A stretch of DNA of 64,000 nucleotides from CAWBLP01 sp963789495 (GCA_963789495.1 CAWBLP010000012.1:1-64000); one strand, 5' to 3'. Shown: positions 17,258 through 26,853, numbered from the stretch's first letter. Made by a program: numbers and translations. The notes: generated by a model not told the origin, from the letters alone.

Positions 17258-18103
17258 GTGGCCGGGTTCAAGAGCACAGACCGATATATCGCCTCACGCG
17301 ATCTTGAAGTGGCGGTGAATGCCGCGGTGACGCTGCAACGCCCGCTGCTGGTGAAGGGTGAGCCCGGCACCGGCAAGACCGTCCTGGCCTATGAGGTCGC
17401 CCAGGCACTCGGCCATCCGCTGATCGAGTGGCACATCAAGTCCACCACCAAGGCGCAGCAGGGGCTGTACGAATACGACGCGGTGTCCCGCCTGCGCGAT
17501 GGCCAGCTGGGCGACCCGCGGGTGCACGACATCGGCAACTACATCGTGCGCGGCAAGCTGTGGGACGCATTCGACGCGGATGAGCCGGTCGTCGTGCTGA
17601 TCGACGAGATCGACAAGGCGGACATCGAGTTTCCCAACGACCTGCTGCTGGAACTCGACCGCATGCAGTTCTTCGTCTACGAGACTCGCCAGACAGTCGT
17701 GGCGAAGCAACGCCCGATCGTGATCATCACCTCCAACAACGAGAAGGAGCTGCCGGACGCCTTCCTGCGCCGCTGCTTCTTCCACTACATCCGGTTTCCG
17801 GATCGCGAAACGATGGAGCGGATCGTGCAGGCGCATTATCCCGATATCCGCAAGGATCTCGCGCGCGAGGCATTGAACGTGTTCTTCCAGGTGCGCGACG
17901 TGCCCGGCCTGAAGAAGAAGCCCGCCACCTCCGAATTGCTGGATTGGCTGAAGCTGCTGATGGTCGACGACATGCCGGCCGAAGCGTTGCGTACCAAGGA
18001 CACCCATCTGACCATACCGCCGCTCTACGGCGCGCTGCTGAAGAACGAGCAGGACGTCCATCTGTTCGAGCGCCTGGCGTTCCTGGCACGCCGCGGCAAC
18101 TGA
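17258..18103 (+). CDS. MoxR-family AAA+ ATPase
   Basis: The 281-residue product is a MoxR-type AAA+ ATPase. Walker A is GEPGTGKT, Walker B is VVLIDEIDKAD, and ITSNNEKELPDAFLRRC contains sensor 1 and the arginine finger region. MoxR ATPases work with von Willebrand factor A proteins as chaperones in metal cofactor insertion or complex maturation. The GTG start follows AAGGGG. Its stop overlaps the start of the VWA-domain gene (TGATG), so the pair is translationally coupled, as in the CoxD/CoxE arrangement. Confidence 0.93.
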   Translation: MAGFKSTDRYIASRDLEVAVNAAVTLQRPLLVKGEPGTGKTVLAYEVAQALGHPLIEWHIKSTTKAQQGLYEYDAVSRLRDGQLGDPRVHDIGNYIVRGKLWDAFDADEPVVVLIDEIDKADIEFPNDLLLELDRMQFFVYETRQTVVAKQRPIVIITSNNEKELPDAFLRRCFFHYIRFPDRETMERIVQAHYPDIRKDLAREALNVFFQVRDVPGLKKKPATSELLDWLKLLMVDDMPAEALRTKDTHLTIPPLYGALLKNEQDVHLFERLAFLARRGN

Positions 18104-19281
18104 TGTTCGCGAACTTCATCCTGGCGCTGCGCTCCGCCGGACTGCCGACCTCCATCACCGAGTACCTCACGCTGCTCGGCGCGATGAAACATGGCGTTGC
18201 AGACTACAACATTGAGGATTTCTATTTTCTGGCGCGGGCCACGCTGGTGAAGGATGAACGCCATCTGGACCGCTTCGACCGGGTGTTCGCGCATTGCTTC
18301 AAAGGCCTGGAAGCACCGGAAGGCGTGAACACCCAGGACCTGCCCAAGGAATGGCTGCGCAAGCTCGCCGAGAAACTGCTGACCCCCGAGGAAATGGCAA
18401 AGATCCAGGCCCTCGGGGGTTTCGACGCGCTGATGGAGCGGCTCAAGCAACTGCTGGACGAACAGAAGGGGCGTCACCAGGGCGGCTCGAAATGGATCGG
18501 CACCGCCGGCACCTCACCGTTCGGCGCGTACGGCTACAATCCGGAAGGCGTGCGCATCGGCCAGCACGAATCTCGCCATCGGCGCGCCGTGAAGGTCTGG
18601 GACCGACGCGACTTCCGCGACCTGGACGACACGGTGGAGCTCGGCACTCGCGGCATGAAGCTCGCGTTGCGCCGGCTGCGCCGGTTCGCACGACAAGGCG
18701 CCCCGACCGAGCTCGATCTGGATGGCACCGTGCGCGCGACCGCCAACAATGCCGGCACGCTGGACCTGAAGCTGGTGCCGGAACGGCACAATAACGTGAA
18801 GGTCCTGCTGTTCCTGGATGTCGGCGGCTCAATGGACGATTACGTCAAGCTGTCGGAGGAACTGTTTTCCGCCGCACGCAGCGAATTCAAGCATCTGGAG
18901 TATTTCTACTTCCACAACTGCCCGTATGAACGGGTCTGGAAGCAGAACCGCCGCCGCCATGACGAGGTGATCCCGACCTGGCAGGTGCTGCGCACCTATG
19001 GTCCCGACTACAAGCTGATCTTCGTCGGCGACGCCGCCATGAGCCCCTACGAGATCACCATGCAGGGCGGCTCGGTCGAGCATTGGAACGAGGAGGCCGG
19101 CACCACCTGGCTCGCTCGCCTCACCGAACATTACAGCCGATCCGCCTGGCTCAATCCGACACCGTTGCGCAGCTGGGGCCATGTGCGAACCATCCACATG
19201 GTGCGCGAACTGATTGGCGGGCGGATGTACCCGCTGACCGTGAACGGGATCGACGAGATGACACGCGCACTGAGCCACTGA
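18103..19281 (+). CDS. VWA-domain protein, CoxE-like, partner of MoxR ATPase
   Basis: The 392-residue product has an N-terminal helical region and a C-terminal von Willebrand factor A-type domain. The MIDAS-like motif appears as LFLDVGGSMDDY, where the classic DxSxS is changed to D-V-G-G-S, as is common in this CoxE-like group. ANFILALRSAGLPTSITEYL at the start is typical of these proteins. It probably acts with the upstream MoxR ATPase as a chaperone pair. No carbon monoxide dehydrogenase genes are nearby, so the client is unknown. Start and MoxR stop overlap by one base. Confidence 0.9.
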   Translation: MFANFILALRSAGLPTSITEYLTLLGAMKHGVADYNIEDFYFLARATLVKDERHLDRFDRVFAHCFKGLEAPEGVNTQDLPKEWLRKLAEKLLTPEEMAKIQALGGFDALMERLKQLLDEQKGRHQGGSKWIGTAGTSPFGAYGYNPEGVRIGQHESRHRRAVKVWDRRDFRDLDDTVELGTRGMKLALRRLRRFARQGAPTELDLDGTVRATANNAGTLDLKLVPERHNNVKVLLFLDVGGSMDDYVKLSEELFSAARSEFKHLEYFYFHNCPYERVWKQNRRRHDEVIPTWQVLRTYGPDYKLIFVGDAAMSPYEITMQGGSVEHWNEEAGTTWLARLTEHYSRSAWLNPTPLRSWGHVRTIHMVRELIGGRMYPLTVNGIDEMTRALSH

Positions 19282-19388
19282 CCGCGAGCGAGTCACGGGT
19301 TGCAGGCGCGACCGCACCTGCGATGGCGATATTGCCCGCGGCTGATTCGTCCGCGGGAAGCCGTGCGCCGTTCAGACAGCGTGGGTGA

Positions 19389-19649
19389 TCAGGCGGATTG
19401 TAATAGCGGGTCCAGCTTTCCCGCGCGATCCAGTGCGACCAGGTCGTCACAGCCGCCGACATGCCGGCCATCGATGAAGATCTGCGGCACGGTGGTGATG
19501 CCACCGGAACGGCGCGTCGCGTCGGCGCGCTCAGATGAACCGTGCGGCGCGTTGATCTCCTCGACCTCGACGCCTTTGGTGCTGAAGATGTGCATCGCCC
19601 GGGCGCAATAGGGACACCAGGGCTGGGTGTAGACCTCGACTTTCGGCAT
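19389..19649 (-). CDS. grxC: Glutaredoxin 3
   Basis: The 86-residue product is a dithiol glutaredoxin with the active site QPWCPYCARA, the cis-proline TVPQIFIDG motif and the glutathione-binding GGCDDL segment. It reduces protein disulfides and mixed glutathione disulfides in the cytoplasm. Length is normal for GrxC. It is convergent with the VWA gene and divergent from the XRE regulator gene at 19928. Confidence 0.95.
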   Translation of the reverse strand: MPKVEVYTQPWCPYCARAMHIFSTKGVEVEEINAPHGSSERADATRRSGGITTVPQIFIDGRHVGGCDDLVALDRAGKLDPLLQSA

Positions 19650-19927
19650 TGCGTTCTCCTTGGGGTGCCAAAGATCGGGCTGGGTGGTCTGGCGTGCAAG
19701 AGGTTCCGGCGCGCAACAGCGACCGCTGGAAATGCATGAGCCAACCGGACCGGCCGGCCGTCTTCGTTTTCCGTCATGGCCGGGCCTGATGGGGTGGATG
19801 GCCCCCGTACGGCATCACACCACCGGCCACGCCGATCCGCACGCCAGGGACTCCGGCTTAAATCGCCAGGATGCATGTGCCATACATCAGTATCGGTACC
19901 TGAACGCGGATTACCAACGCTCTACAC

Positions 19928-20206
19928 ATGATATCTGCCGGTCAGATGCGGGCCGCTCGCGCCCTGCTCGGATGGGACCAACGCCTGCTGGCGGAGCGCG
20001 CCGGTCTGTCGTTGCCGACGATCCAGCGCATGGAAGCCAGCGGGGGCGTGGTGCGCGGCAATGTTGATTCCCTCATGAAGCTGGTCGGGGCGTTACACGC
20101 CGCCGGCATCGAACTGATCGCTGAAGGGGCGCCAAGCCAGGGGATCGGCCGAGGTGTCCGTCTGCTGGCATCGAAGCCGCCGACCCAGGCGGGCAGTCGT
20201 CGATGA
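19928..20206 (+). CDS. XRE-family helix-turn-helix regulator coupled to the Hyf-like operon
   Basis: The 92-residue product is a small Cro/CI-type helix-turn-helix protein: MRAARALLGWDQRLLAERAG is followed by LSLPTIQRMEASGG, the recognition helix region. It lacks a separate effector domain. Its stop codon overlaps the start of the hyfB-like gene (ATGA), so it is translated with the membrane complex and may regulate that operon. It could also be an unrelated regulator that happens to be first in the transcript. Confidence 0.82.
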   Translation: MISAGQMRAARALLGWDQRLLAERAGLSLPTIQRMEASGGVVRGNVDSLMKLVGALHAAGIELIAEGAPSQGIGRGVRLLASKPPTQAGSRR

Positions 20207-22203
20207 TCGATCCCGTGCTGTTCTGCATCCTCGGCCTGCTGCTGCTGGCACCGGTCGGCGCCGCCCTGGCGCACGCCGCCATCGGCCGCTGGCTGATCTA
20301 TGGCGGTTGTCTGCTGCTCTCCCTTCTGCTGCTGGCCAACGGACTGATCGCGATCCCGGCTGGCGTCCAGCGCCAGGTGCTGCCGATCGGCCTGCCCTGG
20401 ATCGGCGCTCATCTGCGGTTGGACGCGCTGTCCGCATTCTTCCTGGTGCTGATCGGTCTCGGCAGCGCCAGCGCCAGCCTGTACGCCCTCGGATACACCA
20501 GGCACGAAGAACATCCGCAGCGCGTGCTGCCGTTCTATCCGCTGTTCCTGGCCGGGCTGAACCTGGTCGTGGTCGCGGACGACGCCTTCCTGTTCGTGTT
20601 TGCCTGGGAGCTGATGTCGCTCGCATCCTGGGCGTTGGTGCTGGCCGATCATCGGCATCCCGGGAACGCACGTGCTGCGTTCGTCTATATCGTCATGGCC
20701 ACATTCAGCGGCCTGGCTTTGCTGCTGGTGTTCGGCGTGCTGGCGAGCGTCAGCGGCGGCTACGGGTTCGACACCATGCGCGCGATGCCGCCTGTGGCCG
20801 CACAGGCCGGACTGGTCGTGATGCTGGCGCTGATCGGGGCCGGGGCGAAGGCGGGACTGGTGCCGCTGCATGTCTGGCTGCCGCTGGCTCATCCCGCCGC
20901 GCCGAGCCACGTCTCCGCGCTGATGAGCGGCGTGATGACCAAGGTGGCGATCTACGGCTTCATCCGGATCGCCTTCGATCTGCTGGGCGGCACGAGCTGG
21001 TGGGCCGCGCTGGTTGTCATGCTGCTGGGTGGCATCACCGCGGTGCTGGGCGTGCTCTACGCGTTGATGGAGCGGGATCTGAAGCGGCTGCTTGCCTACT
21101 CCACCGTGGACAATGTTGGCATCATCTTCATTGGGCTGGGCCTGGCGCTGGCATTCCGTGCCGATCGCTTCGCCGCCGGAGCCGCCCTGGCGCTGACCGC
21201 GGCGTTGGTGCACGCCTTCAACCATGTGCTGTTCAAGAGTCTGCTGTTCTTCGGCGCCGGTGCGGTGGTCAACGCGACCGGCGCGCGCGACCTGGAGCAG
21301 ATGGGCGGTTTGATCCACCGCATGCCGCGCACTGCGGTGGCGGTGCTGATCGGCTGCGTGGCCATCGCGGCGCTGCCGCCGCTGAACGGGTTCGTGTCGG
21401 AGTGGCTGACCTTCCAGGCCATTCTGCTGCATCCCAATCTGCCGCAATGGGGATTGAAGGTCGTCATCCCCGCCGATGGAGCGTTGCTGGCGCTCGCCGC
21501 CGCGCTCGCCGCCGCCTGTTTCGTGCGCGCCTACGGCATTGCGTTCCTTGGCCGGCCGCGCAGTACGGCCGCACGCGACGCGCGCGAGACGGACGGATTC
21601 TCGCTGGCGGCCATGGCGTTACTGGCGACGCTGTGTGTGCTGGCGGGCGTTGTGCCGGGCCTGCTGATCGACGGCCTGGCGCCGGTAGTCCACGCGCTGA
21701 CCGATGCACGCATGCCGGAGCAGCTCGGATCGGATTGGCTGACGATCGTGCCGGTCGCGGAAAGCCGCAGTTCCTACAACGGGCTGCTGGTGTTCCTGTT
21801 CATCGCCGGGTCGGCCTGGCTGACCGCGCTGGCGGTGCACCGCTTCGGCTCCCATGCATTGCGTCGCGGGCCGGCCTGGGATTGCGGGTTCCCCGACGCC
21901 AGCCCCGCCACGCAATACACCGCCGGCAGCTTTGCCCAGCCGATCCGCCGCGTGTTTGCCTCGGTGGTGTTCCGCGCGCGCGAGCAGGTGACGATGCCGC
22001 CACCCGGCGACACGGCGCCGGCGCGCATCGTGCGCGTGATCCATGATCCGGTTTGGGACACACTGTATGCCCCGATCGGCGGCGGCGTCGCGCGGGCAGC
22101 CGATCTGCTGAACCACTTACAGTTCCTGACGATCCGGCGCTATCTCGCCATGGTGTTCGCGGCGCTGGTGCTGCTGCTGCTGGTGTTGGCGCTATGGCAG
22201 TGA
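20203..22203 (+). CDS. hyfB: Hyf/Ehr complex antiporter-like subunit B (NuoL-like)
   Basis: The 666-residue product is a polytopic membrane protein of the MrpA/NuoL proton-translocating family in its HyfB form. Signature residues include the lysine-bearing LIGAGAKAGLVPLHVWLPLA helix and MSGVMTKVAIYG, with the conserved FNHVLFKSLLFFGAG helix further on. Such subunits carry protons or sodium in complex I-related machines. The start overlaps the stop of the XRE regulator. It heads a set of hyfC, E, F, G and I relatives on the same strand. Function as an ion pump is inferred from the family. Confidence 0.9.
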   Translation: MIDPVLFCILGLLLLAPVGAALAHAAIGRWLIYGGCLLLSLLLLANGLIAIPAGVQRQVLPIGLPWIGAHLRLDALSAFFLVLIGLGSASASLYALGYTRHEEHPQRVLPFYPLFLAGLNLVVVADDAFLFVFAWELMSLASWALVLADHRHPGNARAAFVYIVMATFSGLALLLVFGVLASVSGGYGFDTMRAMPPVAAQAGLVVMLALIGAGAKAGLVPLHVWLPLAHPAAPSHVSALMSGVMTKVAIYGFIRIAFDLLGGTSWWAALVVMLLGGITAVLGVLYALMERDLKRLLAYSTVDNVGIIFIGLGLALAFRADRFAAGAALALTAALVHAFNHVLFKSLLFFGAGAVVNATGARDLEQMGGLIHRMPRTAVAVLIGCVAIAALPPLNGFVSEWLTFQAILLHPNLPQWGLKVVIPADGALLALAAALAAACFVRAYGIAFLGRPRSTAARDARETDGFSLAAMALLATLCVLAGVVPGLLIDGLAPVVHALTDARMPEQLGSDWLTIVPVAESRSSYNGLLVFLFIAGSAWLTALAVHRFGSHALRRGPAWDCGFPDASPATQYTAGSFAQPIRRVFASVVFRAREQVTMPPPGDTAPARIVRVIHDPVWDTLYAPIGGGVARAADLLNHLQFLTIRRYLAMVFAALVLLLLVLALWQ

Positions 22204-22267
22204 CCGCTCACGGCGTCTGGCCGCAGGCCGGCGTGATGGTTCCGATCGCCGGCACCGGTGCAGCCGG

Positions 22268-23200
22268 ATGATTCGCGACCTGCTCATCCAGGGCGCACAG
22301 ATGGCCCTGGTGCTGGTGCTCGCGCCGCTGCTGACCGGACTGGTGCGCAAGGTGAAGGCGCGTCTGCAACGCCGGCGCGGCCCGTCGCTGATCCAGCCCT
22401 ATCGCGACCTGCGCCGTCTTATGGGCAAGGACGTCGTGCTGGCCGACAACGCGTCCTGGCTGTTTCGCGTTGCGCCCTATCTGATCTTCGCGCTCACCTG
22501 GGTCGCCGCGGCGCTGGTGCCGAGCTTTGCCACCGGGCTGATTTTTTCCTGGTCGGGCGACCTGATTGTCATCATCGCCCTGCTGGGCAGTGCGCGCTTT
22601 GTGCAGGCGCTGGCCGCCATGGATATCGGCACCAGCTTCGGCGGCATCGGTGCGTCGCGCGAGGTCATGATCGCCTCACTCGCGGAACCGGCCATGCTGA
22701 TGATCGTGCTGTCGGTGGCGATCATCGCCGGCTCCACCCAGCTTTCCACCATCGCGGGCTTCATGGCGTCATCCGCGGTGGGCCTGCGCGTATCGCTCGC
22801 CCTTGCACTGGTCGCCTTCATCATCGTGGCATTGGCGGAAAATGCCCGCATTCCGGTGGACAATCCGGCGACGCATCTGGAACTGACCATGGTGCATGAG
22901 GCGATGGTGCTGGAATATTCCGGCCGGCATCTGGCGATGATCGAGCTCGCGGCGTCGCTGAAACTGCTGCTCTACATTTCCGCCATCGGCTGCATCTTCG
23001 TCCCGTTCGGCCTGGCCCGCGGCTATGAGATCGGGCTCCTCGCCTATCTCGGCAAGCTTGGCATCGCCGGGGTGATGCTGGGCGTGTTCGAAACCTCGAT
23101 CGCCAAGATGCGCGTGTTCCGTGTCCCCAACTTCCTCGGCGCCGCGCTCATGCTTGGGCTGCTCGGCGTCCTGCTGCTGTTCGTCTCACGAGGCATGTGA
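22268..23200 (+). CDS. hyfC: Hyf/Ehr complex subunit C (NuoH-like membrane subunit)
   Basis: The 310-residue product is a NuoH/HyfC-type membrane subunit that couples the soluble arm to the pump subunits. Family features are the N-terminal ARLQRRRGPSLIQPYRDL-like segment (here KARLQRRRGPSLIQPYRDLR), GSARFVQALAAMDIGTSFGG, and ENARIPVDNPATHLELTMVH with the quinone-chamber acidic residues. About eight hydrophobic helices are seen. It lies 64 bases after hyfB and 1 base before hyfE. Confidence 0.92.
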   Translation: MIRDLLIQGAQMALVLVLAPLLTGLVRKVKARLQRRRGPSLIQPYRDLRRLMGKDVVLADNASWLFRVAPYLIFALTWVAAALVPSFATGLIFSWSGDLIVIIALLGSARFVQALAAMDIGTSFGGIGASREVMIASLAEPAMLMIVLSVAIIAGSTQLSTIAGFMASSAVGLRVSLALALVAFIIVALAENARIPVDNPATHLELTMVHEAMVLEYSGRHLAMIELAASLKLLLYISAIGCIFVPFGLARGYEIGLLAYLGKLGIAGVMLGVFETSIAKMRVFRVPNFLGAALMLGLLGVLLLFVSRGM

Positions 23201-23201
23201 C

Positions 23202-23863
23202 ATGCACGGCCTGTCGTTCGACATCGCGCACATGCTCGCCGGCGGACTGGTCCTGGTCAGCTTCATGATGCTGTACCAGGACCGGTTGACCGCGCTGCTG
23301 CGCGTGTTGGCGCTGCACGCCTTCGTGCTGACGCTGGCCGTCAGCTGGCAGGCGAACATCCAGCACGCGCCGCATCTTTATGTCACCGCGGCGATCGCGC
23401 TCGGGTTCAAGGCATGCTGATCCCCATCGCGCTGCATCGCATGATCGTCCGCCTGGGCATCCATCGTGAGATCGAAACCGTGGGCGGGATCGGCCTGACC
23501 ATGCTGGCCGGGATCGGCCTCGTGGCGCTGTCGCTGGAGGTGATGCTGCCGGTCACCGCGCAGGCGGACCCGGTGGCGCGGGAGGACATCGCGCTCGCCC
23601 TGTCGGTGGTGCTGATCGGGCTGCTGATCATGGTGACGCGGCGCAACGCGGTCAGCCAGGTGGTTGGCTTCCTGTCGCTGGAGAACGGCATCATCCTCGC
23701 CGCAACCGGTGCGCGCGGCATGCCGCTGGTGGTGGAGATCAGCGTCGCCTTCTCCGTGCTGGTCGCGTTCATCGTCATCGGCATCTTCCTGTTCCGCATC
23801 CGCGAGCGCTTCGACACCGTCGACCTGCAGGCGCTGGATCAGTTCCGGGGTGAGCGGCGGTGA
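23202..23863 (+). pseudogene. hyfE: Hyf/Ehr complex subunit E (NuoK-like), split by a one-base frame break
   Basis: Two adjoining frames together make one HyfE. The first (23202-23420, 72 residues) ends in AIALGFKAC; the second (23414-23863, 149 residues) begins MLIPIALHRMIVRLG. In HyfE these segments are continuous as a FKA-x-LIP-type sequence, so adding one base near 23413 restores a single protein of about 220 residues, the normal HyfE length. The two frames overlap by 7 bases at gcatgctga, so real coupled translation of two pieces is conceivable, but a sequence error or recent mutation is simpler. The subunit is a small polytopic NuoK-like membrane protein. Confidence 0.8.
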
Positions 23864-23887
23864 GCAGCCTGGCAGGAGGCACCAGCG

Positions 23888-25318
23888 ATGCCTGAACTCG
23901 CCGTCCTCCTGGTCCCGCTGGGCGCGGCCGCGGTGCTGGCGCTGATCCCGTCCTACCGGATCTCCGCCGGGCTGAATGTGTTCGCCACGCTGCTGTCGTT
24001 GCTGTTCGCGATCGGATTGCTGTTCGACCGTCCCGCACCAGGCCAGTACCTGCTGGTGGACGACCTGAACGTCGTCTTCATCCTGCTCAACACCTTCATC
24101 GGCTTCACCACCAGCGCCTTCAGCGCCAGCTACATCGCGCACGAGCTGGAAACCGGCCGGCTCACCCCGCGCTACCTGCGTTTCTACCACGCCATGTTCC
24201 AGCTCATGCTGTTCGGCATGAACCTGGCACTGGTCGCCAACAATATCGGCCTGATGTGGGTGGCGGTGGAACTGGCCACGCTCACCACCGTGGTGATGGT
24301 CGGCATCTACCGCACGCATGAAGCCATCGAGGCCGCGTGGAAATACTTCATCCTCGGCAGCGTCGGCATTGCGCTGGCACTGTTCGGCACCATCCTGGTC
24401 TATCTCGCCGCCCGTCCGGTGCTGGGCGAAGGCATGGACGCCATGGTCTGGACCACGCTGCTGACCCGGGCGCGTGACTTCGATCCCGCGCTGCTCAACA
24501 TCGCCTTCATCTTCCTGCTGCTGGGCTATGGCACCAAGGTCGGGCTGGCGCCGATGCATGCCTGGCTGCCCGACGCGCATGCCGAAGGCCCGACGCCGAT
24601 CTCCGCGGTGCTGTCCGGCCTGCTGCTGAACGTCGCGCTCTACGCGCTGCTGCGCTTCAAGCTGCTGCTCGCCGCCAATCCCGGCGCGCTCGCGCCCGGC
24701 CCGCTGATGATCGGCCTTGGGCTGCTGTCGCTGATCTTCGCCGCGTTCATGCTGTACCGCCGTCGCGACATCAAACGCATGTTCGCCTACTCGTCGATCG
24801 AGCACATGGGCATCATCGTGTTCGCCTTCGGCATGGCCGGCCCGATCGGCAACTTTGCCGGCCTGCTGCAGATGACCATGCACAGCCTCACCAAGTCGGC
24901 GATCTTCTTTTCGGTCGGCCATGTCGCCCAGGTGAAGGGCACCCAGCGCATCGCCGAGATGGGTGGGCTGACCGAGACCCACCCGGTGCTCGGCTGGAGC
25001 CTGGTGGCCGGTGTCGCGGCCATCGCCGGCCTGCCGCCATTCGGCGTGTTCACCAGCGAGTTCCTTGTGCTCAGCTCCAGCTTCGCGCAGCAGCCGTTGC
25101 TGGCCGTGCTGTTCGCCTTCGGCCTGCTGCTGTCGTTCGGTGCGCTGTTGCTGCGCGTGACGGCCGTGGCATTCGGTGAGCCGCGCGGACCGACCGGGCC
25201 GGTGCAGGCGTCCTACGTGCCGATGTTCGCCCATCTCGCCCTCGTGCTGGTGGCGGGGATCTGGCTGCCGCCGCCACTGGTCGCCTGGTTTCAGCACGTC
25301 GCGGCCATGCTGGGGTGA
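23888..25318 (+). CDS. hyfF: Hyf/Ehr complex antiporter-like subunit F (NuoN/NuoL-like)
   Basis: The 476-residue product is a second antiporter-like membrane subunit, HyfF type. GYGTKVGLAPMHAWLPDAHA contains the conserved ion-path lysine and histidine, and AYSSIEHMGIIVFAFG and HSLTKSAIFFSVGH follow as in this family. The ATG has GGAGG 9 bases upstream. It sits between hyfE and the large subunit gene, which starts 4 bases after its stop. With HyfB this gives the complex two pump-like subunits; HyfD, the third one of Hyf, is absent. Confidence 0.92.
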   Translation: MPELAVLLVPLGAAAVLALIPSYRISAGLNVFATLLSLLFAIGLLFDRPAPGQYLLVDDLNVVFILLNTFIGFTTSAFSASYIAHELETGRLTPRYLRFYHAMFQLMLFGMNLALVANNIGLMWVAVELATLTTVVMVGIYRTHEAIEAAWKYFILGSVGIALALFGTILVYLAARPVLGEGMDAMVWTTLLTRARDFDPALLNIAFIFLLLGYGTKVGLAPMHAWLPDAHAEGPTPISAVLSGLLLNVALYALLRFKLLLAANPGALAPGPLMIGLGLLSLIFAAFMLYRRRDIKRMFAYSSIEHMGIIVFAFGMAGPIGNFAGLLQMTMHSLTKSAIFFSVGHVAQVKGTQRIAEMGGLTETHPVLGWSLVAGVAAIAGLPPFGVFTSEFLVLSSSFAQQPLLAVLFAFGLLLSFGALLLRVTAVAFGEPRGPTGPVQASYVPMFAHLALVLVAGIWLPPPLVAWFQHVAAMLG

Positions 25319-25322
25319 GGCG

Positions 25323-26801
25323 ATGACACAAGCGGACATCCTGGCTGCCGGCCAACGGGTGGAAGGTCACCGCCCCTGGCCATGCGTGGAGGTTGACGCG
25401 ACGACCTGGCAGCAAGCCGCCGAACTGCTGGCACAACAGCAAATGACGCTGCTGGGGCTATGGGCTGAGACCGGACGGGCGCACATGGCGCTGCTGTCCG
25501 AGGATGAGCCACCCATCATGGTGCTCAGTCTGGAATGCCCGGACGGGCGTTACCCCTCGGTGGGCCGCCTGCACGCCCCCGCCATCCGCCTCGAACGCAG
25601 CATGCGCGATCTGTTCGGTCTCGATCCGGTCGGCCTGCCTGACACGCGCCCCTGGCTGGATCACGGACGCTGGGGGGACGAGGCTCCACCGCCCTACCCG
25701 TTCCTGCCGGTGGAAGGCGACGCGTTGCACCAGATCCCGGTCGGTCCGGTGCACGCGGGCATCATCGAGCCTGGTCATTTCCGTTTCACCGCAGATGGCG
25801 AGACGGTGGTGCGACTGGAGGAGCGCCTGGGCTACGTCCACAAGGGCATCGAGGCGCTGCTGCAGGGTGCGTCGATCCCGCGCGCAGCGCGCATCGCCGG
25901 TCGTGTCTCTGGCGATTCGACGGTCGCCTATGCGTTTGCCTTCTCGCGCGCGGTGGAGGCGGCCCTTGATATCGAGGTGCCGCCACGCGCGGTTGCATTG
26001 CGTGGCGTGATGGCGGAGCTGGAGCGCGTCGCCAACCACCTCGGTGACTTCGGTGCGATCTGCAATGACGCTTCATTCAGCCTGATGCTGGCGCATTGCG
26101 CCGTGCTGCGGGAACGGGTGCTGCGTTCGGCCGCCGCCTGTTTCGGCCACCGGCTGATGATGGACCGGATCGTGCCGGGCGGCGTGTCGGCCGATCTCGA
26201 CGCATCCGGGGTGGCGGATATCGGGACGCTGGTGCAGGAGGTGCGCACGCGCTTTGCCGCTTTGCTGCGGCTCTACGACAGCACGGCGTCGCTGCAGGAT
26301 CGCACCGTGGGCACCGGCATCCTGCTTCCGGCGCTGGCACGCCGCTTCGGCGCCGGCGGCTATGTGGGCCGCGCCTCCGGCCGGGATTTCGATGCCCGCC
26401 GCCGGCCCGGCTATCCGCCCTATGACACGTTGCGGTTCGATGTGCCGGTGCTGACCGAAGGCGACGTCAACGCCCGGGCCTGGATCCGCGCCAGGGAAAT
26501 CGAGCAGAGTCTGTCGATGATCGAACAACTGCTGCAGGACCTGCCGGACGGTGCGACCCGGGCGTTCCTGGAGGATGCACCGATGGAACCCAGTGAAGGG
26601 ATGGCGTTGGTCGAGGCATTTCGCGGCGACGTTCTGGTCTGGCTGCGTGTGGCAGGCGGGTGCGTGGACCGCTGCCATCTGCGCGACGCGTCGTGGTTCC
26701 AATGGCCGCTGCTGGAGGCGGTGATCGAAGGCAACATCGTCGCCGATTTCCCGCTCTGCAACAAAAGTTTCAACTGTTCCTATTCGGGCCACGATCTGTG
26801 A
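25323..26801 (+). CDS. hyfG: Hyf/Ehr complex large subunit (HyfG-like, NuoC-NuoD fusion) lacking Ni-Fe cysteine pairs
   Basis: The 492-residue product has an N-terminal NuoC-like domain (to about residue 130, with LECPDGRYPSVGRLHAPAIR) fused to a NuoD/hydrogenase large-subunit domain (RLGYVHKGIEALLQG onward). In hydrogenases the first metal motif is CxxC after G-R-V; here it reads GRVSGDST at 193-200, with no cysteine. The C-terminal motif, usually DPCxxC, reads LCNKSFNCSYSGHDL, with Cys479 and Cys485 in wrong spacing. The protein therefore probably cannot hold the Ni-Fe site and matches the energy-converting hydrogenase-related (Ehr) group rather than true Hyf. The C-terminus also ends without an obvious processing tail. 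Confidence 0.88.
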   Translation: MTQADILAAGQRVEGHRPWPCVEVDATTWQQAAELLAQQQMTLLGLWAETGRAHMALLSEDEPPIMVLSLECPDGRYPSVGRLHAPAIRLERSMRDLFGLDPVGLPDTRPWLDHGRWGDEAPPPYPFLPVEGDALHQIPVGPVHAGIIEPGHFRFTADGETVVRLEERLGYVHKGIEALLQGASIPRAARIAGRVSGDSTVAYAFAFSRAVEAALDIEVPPRAVALRGVMAELERVANHLGDFGAICNDASFSLMLAHCAVLRERVLRSAAACFGHRLMMDRIVPGGVSADLDASGVADIGTLVQEVRTRFAALLRLYDSTASLQDRTVGTGILLPALARRFGAGGYVGRASGRDFDARRRPGYPPYDTLRFDVPVLTEGDVNARAWIRAREIEQSLSMIEQLLQDLPDGATRAFLEDAPMEPSEGMALVEAFRGDVLVWLRVAGGCVDRCHLRDASWFQWPLLEAVIEGNIVADFPLCNKSFNCSYSGHDL

Positions 26802-26822
26802 CCGCGACATCAAATTCGCCCT

Positions 26823-26853
26823 CCCCCCTCGCGGAGGACGCCCGCGAGGGGGG
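26823..26853 (+). other. GC-rich 12-bp hairpin between hyfG and hyfI
   Basis: Arms cccccctcgcgg and ccgcgagggggg are perfectly complementary and enclose a 7-base loop. The hairpin lies in the 145-base gap between the large and small subunit genes, the longest gap in the cluster. No T run follows, so it may be an RNA-stability or attenuating hairpin rather than a terminator. Confidence 0.6.

Noticed and set aside
23414..23863. Treating the second half of hyfE as an independent gene
   Set aside because: It begins in the middle of a conserved HyfE segment and lacks a ribosome-binding site; the joined length is that of normal HyfE.
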